From Ignavibacteria bacterium (GTDB lineage Bacteria; Bacteroidota; Ignavibacteria; Tepidaquicellales; Tepidaquicellaceae), in the NCBI GenBank assembly GCA_016704345.1, contig JADJAH010000003.1, forward strand, positions 186,001 to 250,000: DNA of 64,000 nt, given 5' to 3'. Made by a program: the position numbers and the translations under genes. Below are positions 54,829-63,895 of the stretch, piece by piece (positions within the stretch are counted from its first letter, which is position 1; each line of letters begins with the position of its first letter). Under the pieces are notes generated by a model that saw only the letters and a program-made list of their open reading frames with translations, did no database searches and was not told where the DNA came from.

Positions 54829-56658
54829 TCAGAGTTCTTTGCGCTTGAAGTCATCTTTATAATATTCCTGAAGACTTCTCACTTCTGATTTCCCTTTCTT
54901 TATCATTGCAATTCCTTCTGCAAAGGAGCTTGCGGCGGAAAGTGTTGTGATGAACGGAATTTTGTACTGGACAGCAGCCCAGCCAATGGCATATTCGTCA
55001 AATCTCGACTCGAATCCCAGCGGGGTGTTAACAACAACATTTATGTCGCCATTCTTAATCCGGTCAACTACGTTTGGCCTGCCTTCATTTACTTTAAAAA
55101 CTGATTCAGCAGCAATCCCGTTTTCGTTGAGAAACTTGGCAGTTCCAATTGTAGCTATAACTCCGAATCCCAGATCAACATACTTCCTGATAATATCCAC
55201 AGTCTTCTTCTTCTTGTCATTCTCATTTACACTAATGAAAATGTTGCCGCCGGTTGGAACAGGCGAACCGGTTGATTCCTGTGCTTTTGCCATGGCTTCG
55301 CCAAAAGTTGTTGCAATACCCATTACTTCGCCTGTTGAGCGCATCTCAGGACCAAGAAACATTTTAACTTTAGGAAACTTCTGAAACGGAAAGATAGATT
55401 CCTTCACACCTATATAACCAATGTCTTCAAAATTCTTTAACTTGAATTCTTTAAGCTTCCTCCCGGCAATTACTTTTGCAGCAATTGTAACAACCGGAAC
55501 TCCAGTTGTCTTGCTTACAAATGGTACTGTTCTCGATGCTCTCGGATTTGCCTCAAGCACATATACAACTTTTTCCTTTACGGCAAATTGAATGTTGATA
55601 AGTCCAATTACATTCAATGCACGAGCTATCATCTTAGTATAATCCTTGATCTGTTTAAGATTTTTTTGATTTATAGAAATTGGTGGAAGGATAGATGTGC
55701 TGTCGCCCGAATGAATTCCTGCTTCCTCTATGTGCTGCATTATTCCTGCTATGTAAACATCTTCACCGTCACATATTGCATCAACATCAATCTCACGCGC
55801 TTCTTCAAGGAATTTATCTATTAGTACCGGATAATTTTTTGAGATCTCAATGTCTTCATCAAAAAATTTCTCAACCTGCTTGTCATCATACACAATCCTC
55901 ATAGCCCGGCCGCCCAGAACATAGGATGGTCTCAGCAGAACAGGATAACCAATCTTCCTTGCAATCCTTCTGGCTGAAGCGTAATCCAGCGCAGTACCGT
56001 ATTCGGGTTTCGGGATCTTTAATTTGTCTAACAATTTGCCGAACTTTTTTCTGTCTTCAGCAACGTCAATGTTTTCCGATGACGTACCAAGAACTTTCAA
56101 ACCGTTCTTCTCAAGTTCCTTTGATATCTTCAAAGGGGTCTGTCCTCCGAAGCTGACAATGATACCTTTGATGTTCTTCTCAACACGCGCAATGTTAAGC
56201 ACATCTTCAGGTGTAAGAGGTTCAAAGTATAACTTGTCTGTGATATCATAGTCGGTTGAAACAGTTTCAGGATTGCAGTTGATCATTATAGTCTCGTAAC
56301 CTTCTTCTCTAAGCGACTTCACGCATCTGACGCAACAATAATCAAACTCAATTCCCTGACCAATCCTGTTTGGGCCTCCGCCCAGAATAATTATCTTCTC
56401 TCTATCAGAAGAAATCGATTCGTTGAATTTTTCATAGGAAGAATAGTGATAAGGAGTGCTTGCCTCAAATTCTGCCGCACAAGTATCAACCGTTTTGTAA
56501 ACTGGAAAGACGTTATGTTTTTCTCTGAACTTTCTGACCTTCAACTCACTTGTACCGAGCAGATGAGCAACCTGCTTATCGGAAAAGCCGAGCTTCTTGG
56601 CTTTTAACAAGATCTCTTTGGTCAGTTTTTTCTTATTCGTAATCTTCAAAGTGAACAA
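54829..56658 (-). CDS. carB: carbamoyl-phosphate synthase large chain, C-terminal half only
   Basis: 609 residues covering only the second half of CarB. It starts with the oligomerisation domain (ILLKAKKLGFSDKQVAHLLG), then the carbamate-phosphate ATP-grasp domain (IILGGGPNRIGQGIEFDYCC, YPVLLRPSYVLGGRAMRIVY, VLEANPRASRTVPFVSK), and ends with the allosteric MGS-like domain (VIATIGTAKFLNENG, FITTLSAASSFAEGI). Full CarB is about 1070 residues; the first ATP-grasp half is not encoded next to it, and the upstream neighbour is nuoG. It is therefore a split carB, as in some archaea and Aquifex. The start is a TTG at 56658, 4 bases after a terminator-like T8 run. Confidence 0.9.
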   Translation of the reverse strand: MFTLKITNKKKLTKEILLKAKKLGFSDKQVAHLLGTSELKVRKFREKHNVFPVYKTVDTCAAEFEASTPYHYSSYEKFNESISSDREKIIILGGGPNRIGQGIEFDYCCVRCVKSLREEGYETIMINCNPETVSTDYDITDKLYFEPLTPEDVLNIARVEKNIKGIIVSFGGQTPLKISKELEKNGLKVLGTSSENIDVAEDRKKFGKLLDKLKIPKPEYGTALDYASARRIARKIGYPVLLRPSYVLGGRAMRIVYDDKQVEKFFDEDIEISKNYPVLIDKFLEEAREIDVDAICDGEDVYIAGIMQHIEEAGIHSGDSTSILPPISINQKNLKQIKDYTKMIARALNVIGLINIQFAVKEKVVYVLEANPRASRTVPFVSKTTGVPVVTIAAKVIAGRKLKEFKLKNFEDIGYIGVKESIFPFQKFPKVKMFLGPEMRSTGEVMGIATTFGEAMAKAQESTGSPVPTGGNIFISVNENDKKKKTVDIIRKYVDLGFGVIATIGTAKFLNENGIAAESVFKVNEGRPNVVDRIKNGDINVVVNTPLGFESRFDEYAIGWAAVQYKIPFITTLSAASSFAEGIAMIKKGKSEVRSLQEYYKDDFKRKEL

Positions 56659-56661
56659 TAT

Positions 56662-56699
56662 AAAAAAAAGAACTCACCGGCATTCAGCACAATGAGTTC
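56662..56699 (-). terminator. intrinsic terminator after nuoG, abutting carB
   Basis: On the minus strand GAACTCA pairs perfectly with TGAGTTC (56693-56699 with 56670-56676) around a 16-base loop and is followed at once by eight T. It lies 27 bases after the nuoG stop and ends only three bases before the carB start codon, so it could also act as an attenuator of carB. Confidence 0.85.
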
Positions 56700-56726
56700 G
56701 AGATAATATCTTGATTAGTAAAATCT

Positions 56727-58406
56727 TCAGGCTTCTGCTGTGATTTTTTCTCCTGCAACAATTCCTTGCTTGCCGACTATTTCATAGTCATATCCGTTAA
56801 GATCGGGAATAGTTGAGCAAAGTTCTATAAATACCTCTTCTGAATTGTCAAATTCAAAATCATGACCCATTGCCTTGGCAATGAGTTTGACAACCTTCCA
56901 CCCGGGTCTTGAATTGTATTTGTTTCCATGAGTCCATCTGTCATTATGAGCTCCAAACTTGTCCAGTCTTGACATTGAGAATTCACCAAGAAGTCTCTCC
57001 TGGTCAAGTGTTGCTACCGCAGGACGGATTCTTTGTATTCTGTTCTCAAAATTTACAAGAGTTCCGTTGATCTCTGCATAAGTTGAAAGCGGGAAAACAA
57101 CACCGGCAGACGAAGAATCATTATTCTTATTCGAAATCAAATATATAAGTGTTCCAACTTCATTCTGAAAAGTCTCATAACCCGGAAGTCTTGATAAGTC
57201 ATCGTTAAGTACTACCACAACTCTGATCTTCCCCGAATTCAGTCTTTCCATTGAATCATTTGTAAAAGGATGTATTCCGAGAATCTTTAATCCGTTTGAG
57301 TTTGGAGTCTTGTCGGATCTTTTGTAAAGATCATCACCAAAGGATTCATCAATGTTGGGAAAATAGAACACATCCGAACTTCCAAAGACTTCTTTAGCGA
57401 ATTTTTTCAGGGCATAATTATCTTCAAGAGTTGAGAAAGGTGACGCAGCAAACATGATCTCGTCCGGATTCAGATCTTTCATTATGGAAGCCGTCTTAGA
57501 GAAAGCCTCGTCCCAATTCACCTCTATAAGTTCGTCTTTATCTGCTGATGCTCCTTCAAATTTAATCATTGGTGATTTGAATCTTGTGGTTTCATCATTT
57601 ACAAAGTCTGTAGTATTAAGCCGGCCCCAATCACATAGCCAGTAATCATTAACTGCCGGATTCTCCCGTGGCTCTATTCTCAGAATCTCATTGTTCCTTA
57701 CTCCCATAATGCTGTTGCAGCCTCTTGCACAACCTGGACAAACAGTATCTGTGAACGACATATCCCATACTCTTGAACGAAATCTGAAATGTCTCGAAGT
57801 AAGCGCACCAACCGGACAGATTTCAATTACATTCATCGAATAAGGATTATCAAGCTCCTCTCCAGGAAATGTTTCAATTGTTACATGATCACCACGCTGA
57901 ACAAATGTGAGCTGAGGATCTTTTGCTATCTCTTCGCAAAATCTTATACATCGTGAACAACTTATACATCTCTCCTGATCAAACATTACATTTGGACCGA
58001 GTGCAACTCGCTTATCCTTTTCATTCTTTGTTTCATCAAACCTCGAAACTCCGACACTGTATTTATATGCATAATCCTGAAGTTTGCATTCTCCTGCTTC
58101 ATCGCAAATGGGACAATCAAGCGGATGATTGATCAGAAGAAATTCCATGACAGCATTCTGAGCGTGAACAGTTTTTTCAGACTTTGTATGAACAACCATT
58201 CCATCAGTTGCGGGAGTTGAACAAGCAATTGCGAGCTTGGGCATTTTTTCTATCTCTACCAGACATATTCTGCAATTTCCGGAAACAGACATAGCAGGGT
58301 GCCAGCAAAAATGAGGAATGTAAATTCCCGCATCTTGCGCCGCCTGAATGATTGTTTGTCCGGGCTTGAATTCTATATCTTTATTATCTACTGTTATTTT
58401 AGGCAT
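56727..58406 (-). CDS. nuoG: NADH-quinone oxidoreductase subunit G-like protein
   Basis: 559 residues. The N-terminal [2Fe-2S] ferredoxin has HFCWHPAMSVSGNCRIC; then the His-ligated cluster NHPLDCPICDEAGECKLQ; a [4Fe-4S] pair CISCSRCIRFCEE with ICPVGAL; a fourth site CPGCARGCNSI, and a shortened molybdopterin-oxidoreductase-like domain without cofactor motifs. This is the layout of complex I NuoG, peripheral arm. No other nuo gene lies nearby, so it is unlinked. HoxU-like or dehydrogenase electron-transfer subunits are alternatives, though these usually lack the long C-terminal part. Confidence 0.85.
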   Translation of the reverse strand: MPKITVDNKDIEFKPGQTIIQAAQDAGIYIPHFCWHPAMSVSGNCRICLVEIEKMPKLAIACSTPATDGMVVHTKSEKTVHAQNAVMEFLLINHPLDCPICDEAGECKLQDYAYKYSVGVSRFDETKNEKDKRVALGPNVMFDQERCISCSRCIRFCEEIAKDPQLTFVQRGDHVTIETFPGEELDNPYSMNVIEICPVGALTSRHFRFRSRVWDMSFTDTVCPGCARGCNSIMGVRNNEILRIEPRENPAVNDYWLCDWGRLNTTDFVNDETTRFKSPMIKFEGASADKDELIEVNWDEAFSKTASIMKDLNPDEIMFAASPFSTLEDNYALKKFAKEVFGSSDVFYFPNIDESFGDDLYKRSDKTPNSNGLKILGIHPFTNDSMERLNSGKIRVVVVLNDDLSRLPGYETFQNEVGTLIYLISNKNNDSSSAGVVFPLSTYAEINGTLVNFENRIQRIRPAVATLDQERLLGEFSMSRLDKFGAHNDRWTHGNKYNSRPGWKVVKLIAKAMGHDFEFDNSEEVFIELCSTIPDLNGYDYEIVGKQGIVAGEKITAEA

Positions 58407-58502
58407 CTTTCGGACGAAAAATTTTGATGAAATTACTTGTAATTTTTGCCTTTATCAATTCAGTTTATTTATTCAGGTTGTTCAAAAATTCCTGAACAGA
58501 AT

Positions 58503-58871
58503 ATGAATACCAGAAAGGTACTGCTTATAACGAATGATGCCGATATTTCTTTGATAATCAGGATCTCCGCACTTACTCTTACTAAGCTGAATTGTCAAAT
58601 TAGTATAGAAGAACTTCACGATAAAGACGCTGTATTAGAAGCCTCAGCTTCGCCTGAAATAAATCTTATAATAATTGACAACGACAGAAATGTTGATGAG
58701 GCAGTTTCCATGATAACTTCCATCAGGAAAAAAGAAGGATCAGCAACAAAAAAAATACTGCTGATCCATAATGGAGAAATTTATAAAGACCCGTTCTTCA
58801 AAGCCGGTTGTGACAGCATAATGAGAAAGGACGAGTTTAAGAGAGTTGTAAACAACATTCTCTTAATGTAA
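58503..58871 (+). CDS. response-regulator receiver-like protein
   Basis: About 122 residues from the ATG at 58503 (MNTRKVLLITNDADISL); an in-frame upstream start at 58446 adds 19 residues. The layout is a stand-alone CheY-like receiver: acidic pocket ND near the start, phosphoacceptor candidate in LIIIDNDRNVD, and a Lys in MRKDEF near the end. No output domain. The T in beta-4 is replaced (LLIHNGE), so phosphorylation may be impaired. Divergent from nuoG. Confidence 0.65.
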   Translation: MNTRKVLLITNDADISLIIRISALTLTKLNCQISIEELHDKDAVLEASASPEINLIIIDNDRNVDEAVSMITSIRKKEGSATKKILLIHNGEIYKDPFFKAGCDSIMRKDEFKRVVNNILLM

Positions 58872-59047
58872 CAATCACTGCCCTTCCTATTCTCAGTGAA
58901 GTTACTTCCTTGCTGACCGACTTTAAAAATATACTATCTTAAAAAAGCCGATCACTGGATTTCATAATCACAATCCATCATATTGTCAATTCCCTTGAAG
59001 ACCATCCTATTGCTGAGTTTTTTTGTTGCAGCAATAAGCTATAAGAC

Positions 59048-60037
59048 TTAATCTTCCATTTCAAAGTCCTCTACCGGAGGTACAAACCCCGGAGGCATTG
59101 CACCGGGCCTTTCGATGAACTTAACATTCTTAGCAATGTCTTCTCCCATTTGGTTCTTTTCAATAGTAAATTCAACTCTATCTCCAACCTGAAGCTCGTT
59201 GAAATCAGTATCTTTACAATATGAATAATGGAAGAATAAATTGTTGGGAGGATACTTAATAAATCCAAACCCGTTCTTTATGCTGAGTATTTCCCCGCTG
59301 TCGGATAAGCCTACATTTCCATTGATTATCGGAATAGATGAAAACGAAGGTGCAGGCATAATCCTTGGAACTGGTTTCTTGTGTTCGTACTGAACAAAAA
59401 GATTGTTTACTATCGGATCGTTCTTTCTTATCCTGTTGTCAATAAGTTCATGCATTGCAATCGGATAAGATACTTCTTCGAGAAGGTCCTGCGATGTGCG
59501 GGTTACTATCTTCTGCCCTGTGTCTGTTGTGTACTCGAAATCCCAGCTTAGAACCATGACTCTCGTTCCTATGGAATTAAGCTTCCTTGCCAGAGGCACA
59601 TAGTCTCCGTCCGAAGCTATCAGAACAAGAACGTTGTAATGTTTGTAGAATGAAAGCTCAAATGCTTCAAGTGCAAGCCATACATCTATTCCCTTTTCCA
59701 GCTTTATACCTTCAGCAGTTGATTTGACCGGCAGATAATGTGTGATGACTCCTTCTGACATCAGAATATCATCAAACACTCTGTCATAGTAAAGTGTATC
59801 GCCTCTTTGACTGGCATCAGCTGCATTCAGTCTTCCTCTAAAGTAATGACTGTCAACTATCTGACACAGCCTTGTGTCGTTTGACTCTTCCTGAGCAACC
59901 TGATAACGGATGAATTCGTGAAGCCCCGAAATGCTTAGTCTTCGGTGCCTTTGGTGACCGTAAGCGTAATAATTGCTTACCTGTAAAAAATAATTGCCAT
60001 CATAGAATACACCGATTCTTACTAACTTGTCTTGCAT
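59048..60037 (-). CDS. NYN-domain (LabA-like PIN) nuclease fused to a cold-shock domain
   Basis: 329 residues. The N-terminal NYN domain (about 5-185) shows VFYDGNYFLQ, GIDVWLALEA and VLIASDGDYVPLARKL, the three acidic clusters of the PIN-like metal site. A linker follows, then a C-terminal cold-shock domain (about 250-315) with GEILSIKNGFGFIKYPPNNLFFHYS, holding the GFGFI and FFHYS RNA-binding motifs in that stretch, and QVGDRVEFTIE. Predicted to be a cytoplasmic RNA-binding ribonuclease. GAGGAG precedes the ATG. Its leader contains two inverted repeats (60052-60068 and 60086-60124). Confidence 0.9.
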   Translation of the reverse strand: MQDKLVRIGVFYDGNYFLQVSNYYAYGHQRHRRLSISGLHEFIRYQVAQEESNDTRLCQIVDSHYFRGRLNAADASQRGDTLYYDRVFDDILMSEGVITHYLPVKSTAEGIKLEKGIDVWLALEAFELSFYKHYNVLVLIASDGDYVPLARKLNSIGTRVMVLSWDFEYTTDTGQKIVTRTSQDLLEEVSYPIAMHELIDNRIRKNDPIVNNLFVQYEHKKPVPRIMPAPSFSSIPIINGNVGLSDSGEILSIKNGFGFIKYPPNNLFFHYSYCKDTDFNELQVGDRVEFTIEKNQMGEDIAKNVKFIERPGAMPPGFVPPVEDFEMED

Positions 60038-60051
60038 TTTTCTCCTCTTTC

Positions 60052-60068
60052 TATCTAATTATTAGATA
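60052..60068. promoter_or_regulatory. perfect 8-base inverted repeat
   Basis: TATCTAAT-T-ATTAGATA, beginning 14 bases upstream of the NYN-CSD start codon. AT-only apart from one C and one G, so more likely a protein-binding or promoter element than an RNA hairpin. Confidence 0.45.
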
Positions 60069-60085
60069 TTATGTTTAGGAATCCC

Positions 60086-60124
60086 GGAACTATAAATGGA
60101 AACTGTTTTTCCAAAAATAGTTCC
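60086..60124 (-). promoter_or_regulatory. long interrupted hairpin in the NYN-CSD leader
   Basis: GGAACTAT and ATAGTTCC pair perfectly, then a symmetric 3x3 internal loop, then TGGAAA and TTTCCA pair around a 5-base loop. In the minus-strand RNA the internal loop is UUU opposite UUU, which could form a continuous helix. No T-run follows. It may be a structured 5' leader, perhaps autoregulatory. Confidence 0.5.
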
Positions 60125-60523
60125 CGGTTATTTCTGTTAATTAACGCCACATGCCAATGAGGATGTGATATTACATTAATAATTGATGCCGCTAATTTAA
60201 AAATCAGCGGGTAATTATCCTGAGCGAAATTTTTGGTTTGTGCAAATTAGCAAACGTATTTGTTTTTAACAATAGCAAGAATTATTTGTTCTTAAAATTC
60301 ATTGAGGCCGGATTAATATTCTGTAATCGAATTGTATTTCATAGATATCAACGGATTCCCGCTACTAAATGTTCCGCAAGCTAATTTATTATCCGGGATC
60401 AATCCCTGACAACTGCAATATAATGAGTTAAACTTCTGAAAGAAGCACATAATGTATTGCTTTAGCGTCAATATTGAACTATTTTGCTCAACAGTCTTGA
60501 TCAAAAAAACCACTTAATTTTAC

Positions 60524-61810
60524 ATGCCTTCAATAGATATAGTTCATGCCAGAGAGATTTTAGATTCCAGAGGTAATCCCACAATTGAAGTTGATGTAGT
60601 TTTGGAAGACGGCACAGTTGGCCGAGCGGCAGTGCCTTCAGGCGCATCAACAGGCGAAAGAGAAGCAGTTGAACTTCGCGATGGAGACAAGAAAAGATAT
60701 CTCGGCAAGGGTGTCCGCAAAGCTGTTGACAATGTTAACAAAATCATTAACAAGAATATTTGCGGTTTAAACAGTTTCGATCAGGTAATTCTTGATCAGG
60801 TTCTCGTTGAACTAGACGGATCGAAGAACAAATCCAAACTCGGGGCCAATGCTCTGCTTGGTGTATCGCTGGCTAATGCGCATGCTACTGCAAACTATCT
60901 TAACATGCCTCTATATTCTTATATCGGAGGCGTAAACTCAAGGAGCCTTCCGGTTCCGATGATGAATATAATAAACGGCGGCAGACATGCAGACAACACT
61001 GTTGATTTTCAGGAATTCATGATCATACCTGCAGGTGCAAAGTCTTTCTCCGAAGCTCTTCGCTGCGGAGCGGAAATTTTTCATGCATTGAGAAATGTAC
61101 TTCATAAAAAAAATTATAATACAAATGTTGGCGATGAAGGTGGATTTGCTCCTAGCCTGAAGTCAAATGAAGAAGCTCTCGATGTGATCCTTGATGCAAT
61201 AGCAGCCGCAGGTTATTATGCCGGTAAAGATGTATTCCTTGGACTTGATGTTGCATCCAGCGAAATGTGGAAGAAGGGAAAATATGAATTTTATAAATCA
61301 CACCAACCGGATAAATCATCTGAACAAATGGTTAAGTTTTATGAGAAGCTTGTGAAGAATTATCCTATCATAAGCATTGAAGACGGAATGGCTGAGAATG
61401 ATTGGGACGGATGGAAAATGCTTACCGATGCTCTCGGTAAGAAGATACAGATTGTAGGCGATGATCTATTTGTAACAAATACGGAGATCCTTCAGAAGGG
61501 AATTGACAGGAAGATTGGAAATTCAATTCTTGTCAAAGTAAATCAAATTGGAACGCTGACCGAAACTCTCAACTCCATAGAGCTTGCAAAAACTCACGGT
61601 TACACCTGTGTGATCAGCCACAGAAGCGGAGAGACTGAAGATACTACAATTTCTGATATAGCTGTAGCTACTAACGCAGGACAAATCAAAACAGGATCGC
61701 TTTCAAGAACTGACCGGGTCGCAAAATATAACAGACTTCTCAGAATTGAGGAAGAGCTTGGTAGCGCCGCGGTTTATCCGGGAATGAAAGCATTTTATAA
61801 TATTCACTAA
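60524..61810 (+). CDS. eno: enolase
   Basis: 428 residues. Converts 2-phosphoglycerate to phosphoenolpyruvate. It begins IVHAREILDSRGNPTIEVDV and has the substrate loop PSGASTGEREAVELRD, VGDEGGFAPSL, metal ligands in LGLDVASSE, SIEDGMAENDW and GDDLFVTN, and the signature region LVKVNQIGTLTET plus ISHRSGETEDT. Length and all motifs are normal. queA follows 15 bases after the stop and is probably cotranscribed. Confidence 0.97.
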   Translation: MPSIDIVHAREILDSRGNPTIEVDVVLEDGTVGRAAVPSGASTGEREAVELRDGDKKRYLGKGVRKAVDNVNKIINKNICGLNSFDQVILDQVLVELDGSKNKSKLGANALLGVSLANAHATANYLNMPLYSYIGGVNSRSLPVPMMNIINGGRHADNTVDFQEFMIIPAGAKSFSEALRCGAEIFHALRNVLHKKNYNTNVGDEGGFAPSLKSNEEALDVILDAIAAAGYYAGKDVFLGLDVASSEMWKKGKYEFYKSHQPDKSSEQMVKFYEKLVKNYPIISIEDGMAENDWDGWKMLTDALGKKIQIVGDDLFVTNTEILQKGIDRKIGNSILVKVNQIGTLTETLNSIELAKTHGYTCVISHRSGETEDTTISDIAVATNAGQIKTGSLSRTDRVAKYNRLLRIEEELGSAAVYPGMKAFYNIH

Positions 61811-61825
61811 CAATAGATTGGTTAA

Positions 61826-62860
61826 ATGAAACTTTCGCAATTTAAGTACCCTATCCCCAAAAATCTCATCGCTAAAGTTCCAAAATCTCCCAGAGATGCA
61901 TGTAAGCTTATGGTGGTAGATCGTAATACAGGAGAGCTCGCAACACACAAATTCAAAGATGTGATCGATTACATGGATGAAGGTGATGTACTTGTTCTCA
62001 ACGATTCAAAAGTGTTTAATGCACGACTCTATGGCACAAAGGAAAAGACAAAAGCAAAAATTGAAGTGTTCCTTCTCAGGCAATTATCAACTGAAGAGAA
62101 TATCTGGGATGTTGTTGTTGATCCCGCAAGAAAAGTCAGGATTGGCAACAGGATTTTTTTCACCAAGAATCTCTATTGTGAAGTAATAGACAATACAACT
62201 TCAAGGGGCAGAATTGTCCGGTTCAATTACAACGGCGACTTTTCCAAATACATCGAAAAGCTTGGTAAGACACCACTCCCTCCATATATCAAACGAGATG
62301 CAACAGAAAAAGATAAGGAAGATTATCAGACCATCTATGCCGAAAATGTCGGTTCAGTTGCAGCACCTACAGCCGGACTTCATTTCACAAAAGAGCTCTT
62401 AAAAAAAATTCAGGCAAAAGGTGTGAAGGTAGTATATCTTACTTTGCATATCGGACTCGGGACATTCAGGCTCGTTGAAGTTGAGGATCTTTCCAAACAC
62501 AGAATGGACTCTGAATATTATGAGTTGTCAAAGGAAACCGCAGATGTTATTAATATGTCGATCTCGAAGAGAAAAAAAGTAATAGCAGTAGGAACATCGG
62601 TTGCTAGGGTATTGGAGTCGAATGTGATAACTACAAAGCATGTTCGCTACGGAAAAGGCTGGACAGACAAGTTCATTCATCCTCCGCAATCCCTTCGTAT
62701 TGTTGACAAACTGATCTCAAATTTTCATATGCCGCAAAGCACTCTGCTTATGTTGGTTTGCGCTATGGCAGAAAGAGATCTCATCATGAAAGCATATAAA
62801 AAAGCAATCAAAGAAAAGTATCGCTTCTACAGTTATGGCGATGCTATGATGATAGTGTAA
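61826..62860 (+). CDS. queA: S-adenosylmethionine:tRNA ribosyltransferase-isomerase
   Basis: 344 residues. Adds the ribosyl group of SAM to preQ1-tRNA in queuosine synthesis. Landmarks: YPIPKNLIAKVP, DVLVLNDSKVFNARL, PLPPYIKRDATEKDKEDYQT, GSVAAPTAGLHFTKELL, VYLTLHIGLGTFR, VGTSVARVLES and HMPQSTLLMLVCA. Normal length. It follows eno and is closed by a strong terminator. Confidence 0.96.
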   Translation: MKLSQFKYPIPKNLIAKVPKSPRDACKLMVVDRNTGELATHKFKDVIDYMDEGDVLVLNDSKVFNARLYGTKEKTKAKIEVFLLRQLSTEENIWDVVVDPARKVRIGNRIFFTKNLYCEVIDNTTSRGRIVRFNYNGDFSKYIEKLGKTPLPPYIKRDATEKDKEDYQTIYAENVGSVAAPTAGLHFTKELLKKIQAKGVKVVYLTLHIGLGTFRLVEVEDLSKHRMDSEYYELSKETADVINMSISKRKKVIAVGTSVARVLESNVITTKHVRYGKGWTDKFIHPPQSLRIVDKLISNFHMPQSTLLMLVCAMAERDLIMKAYKKAIKEKYRFYSYGDAMMIV

Positions 62861-62884
62861 ACTTAGTTTGTTTGAACAGAAATT

Positions 62885-62915
62885 AAAAAAGCCCGGCAAT
62901 GTCCGGGCTTTTTCT
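62885..62915. terminator. strong bidirectional terminator between queA and SRPBCC gene
   Basis: AAAGCCCGG and CCGGGCTTT pair perfectly around CAATGT, with A-rich and T-rich flanks on both sides, so it can end transcripts from queA (plus) and from the SRPBCC gene (minus). Confidence 0.92.
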
Positions 62916-62962
62916 TTATCAAACTCATACGATAAACTTTTCCGTAAAAATTTCAGCAATCT

Positions 62963-63403
62963 CTATGTACCTTGTTTTTCTGCGAACTCCTTGAATTGCA
63001 TAAGATACTTCTCGGACTCTTTTCTGAATGCACCCGGCATCAGAAATCCGATAAGCTTCATGAAACCATTGAACTGAAATTCACTCTCGTTAATATACTT
63101 CGTCTTATTCTCCGAGACCGGCCTGAAGTAATTCTTAACAATATTGAAGACTCCCTTTGCCTCGTAAGTACCGCTAAATTCATCCGGAAGATTTCGGACG
63201 GTGATGGTTTCTATCATCTCAATATCCCGCTTGCCCATTTTATATTTGAGCTTTGACTTAGCACCCGGTTGGCCTGGAGTTCCGCTGATCGGTTCAAAAC
63301 TTATGAGACCCGGCTGCCAATGTTTAAGATTTTCGGGATCATCAAAGAGTTCAACTACTCTTGCAATCGGAAGATTGATTTCTGTTTCAACTGTGTATTT
63401 CAT
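62963..63403 (-). CDS. SRPBCC (START-like) family protein
   Basis: 146 residues with the polyketide-cyclase/START-like layout: EINLPIARVVELFDDPENLK at the start, WQPGLISFEPISGTPGQPGA, a beta-rich middle and FRKESEKYLMQFKEFAEKQG as the long C-terminal helix. Probably binds a small hydrophobic ligand in the cytoplasm; ligand unknown. It follows the GNAT gene on the same strand, 36 bases away. Confidence 0.85.
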   Translation of the reverse strand: MKYTVETEINLPIARVVELFDDPENLKHWQPGLISFEPISGTPGQPGAKSKLKYKMGKRDIEMIETITVRNLPDEFSGTYEAKGVFNIVKNYFRPVSENKTKYINESEFQFNGFMKLIGFLMPGAFRKESEKYLMQFKEFAEKQGT

Positions 63404-63439
63404 AAGAATGTATTTTCTTCAAAAATACACAATCCAAAA

Positions 63440-63895
63440 TCAATTTTCTTTCGGTGCGTAGACTCCGGGATCATGAATCTCCATCCAGCTCTCCGGCCTT
63501 GCAACCATTGTCCACCCATATTGCTGATATAGATCGTGTGCTTCCTTTGTCAGAAGTATCCAGCGCCTCAAACCTTTCAGATCAGGATAATTCATTACCT
63601 GTTCAAGCAGCCATCTTGCAAGTCCCTTTCCCCGGTGCTCCTTCAATACAAAAAGATCTCCAAGATATGCGATAGTCGAAAAATCAGAGATGACCCTTGC
63701 AAATCCGATCTGCTTGTCATTGTAAAAGATCCCGAAGTTCAGTGAGTTTTCAACTGCCTTCTCCACTCTCTCGAATGGAATATTCTTGCTCCAGTAAGAT
63801 TCATTGGCAAGAAAATCATGAATCATCTTCAAATCCATTTTTGATCTATCAGTAGTGATGATGTAATCATCTTTCCTGACCTCGATGTTTTCCAT
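63440..63895 (-). CDS. GNAT family N-acetyltransferase
   Basis: 151 residues from ATG 63895 (MENIEVRKDDYIITTDRSKM); an in-frame ATG at 63916 adds seven residues. The acetyl-CoA motif is LKEHRGKGLARWLLEQVM, with YLGDLFVLKE before it and TKEAHDLYQQYGW after it. It resembles the group of GNATs with a C-terminal MxIHDPGVY. Substrate unknown. Confidence 0.88.
   Translation of the reverse strand: MENIEVRKDDYIITTDRSKMDLKMIHDFLANESYWSKNIPFERVEKAVENSLNFGIFYNDKQIGFARVISDFSTIAYLGDLFVLKEHRGKGLARWLLEQVMNYPDLKGLRRWILLTKEAHDLYQQYGWTMVARPESWMEIHDPGVYAPKEN

Larger units (their letters stand above)
60038..60523. promoter_or_regulatory. divergent intergenic region between NYN-CSD gene and eno
   Basis: 486 bases without a supported gene, AT-rich. 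It must hold promoters for both genes. The half next to the NYN-CSD gene carries two strong inverted repeats. I see no known riboswitch or promoter consensus in the rest. Confidence 0.5.
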
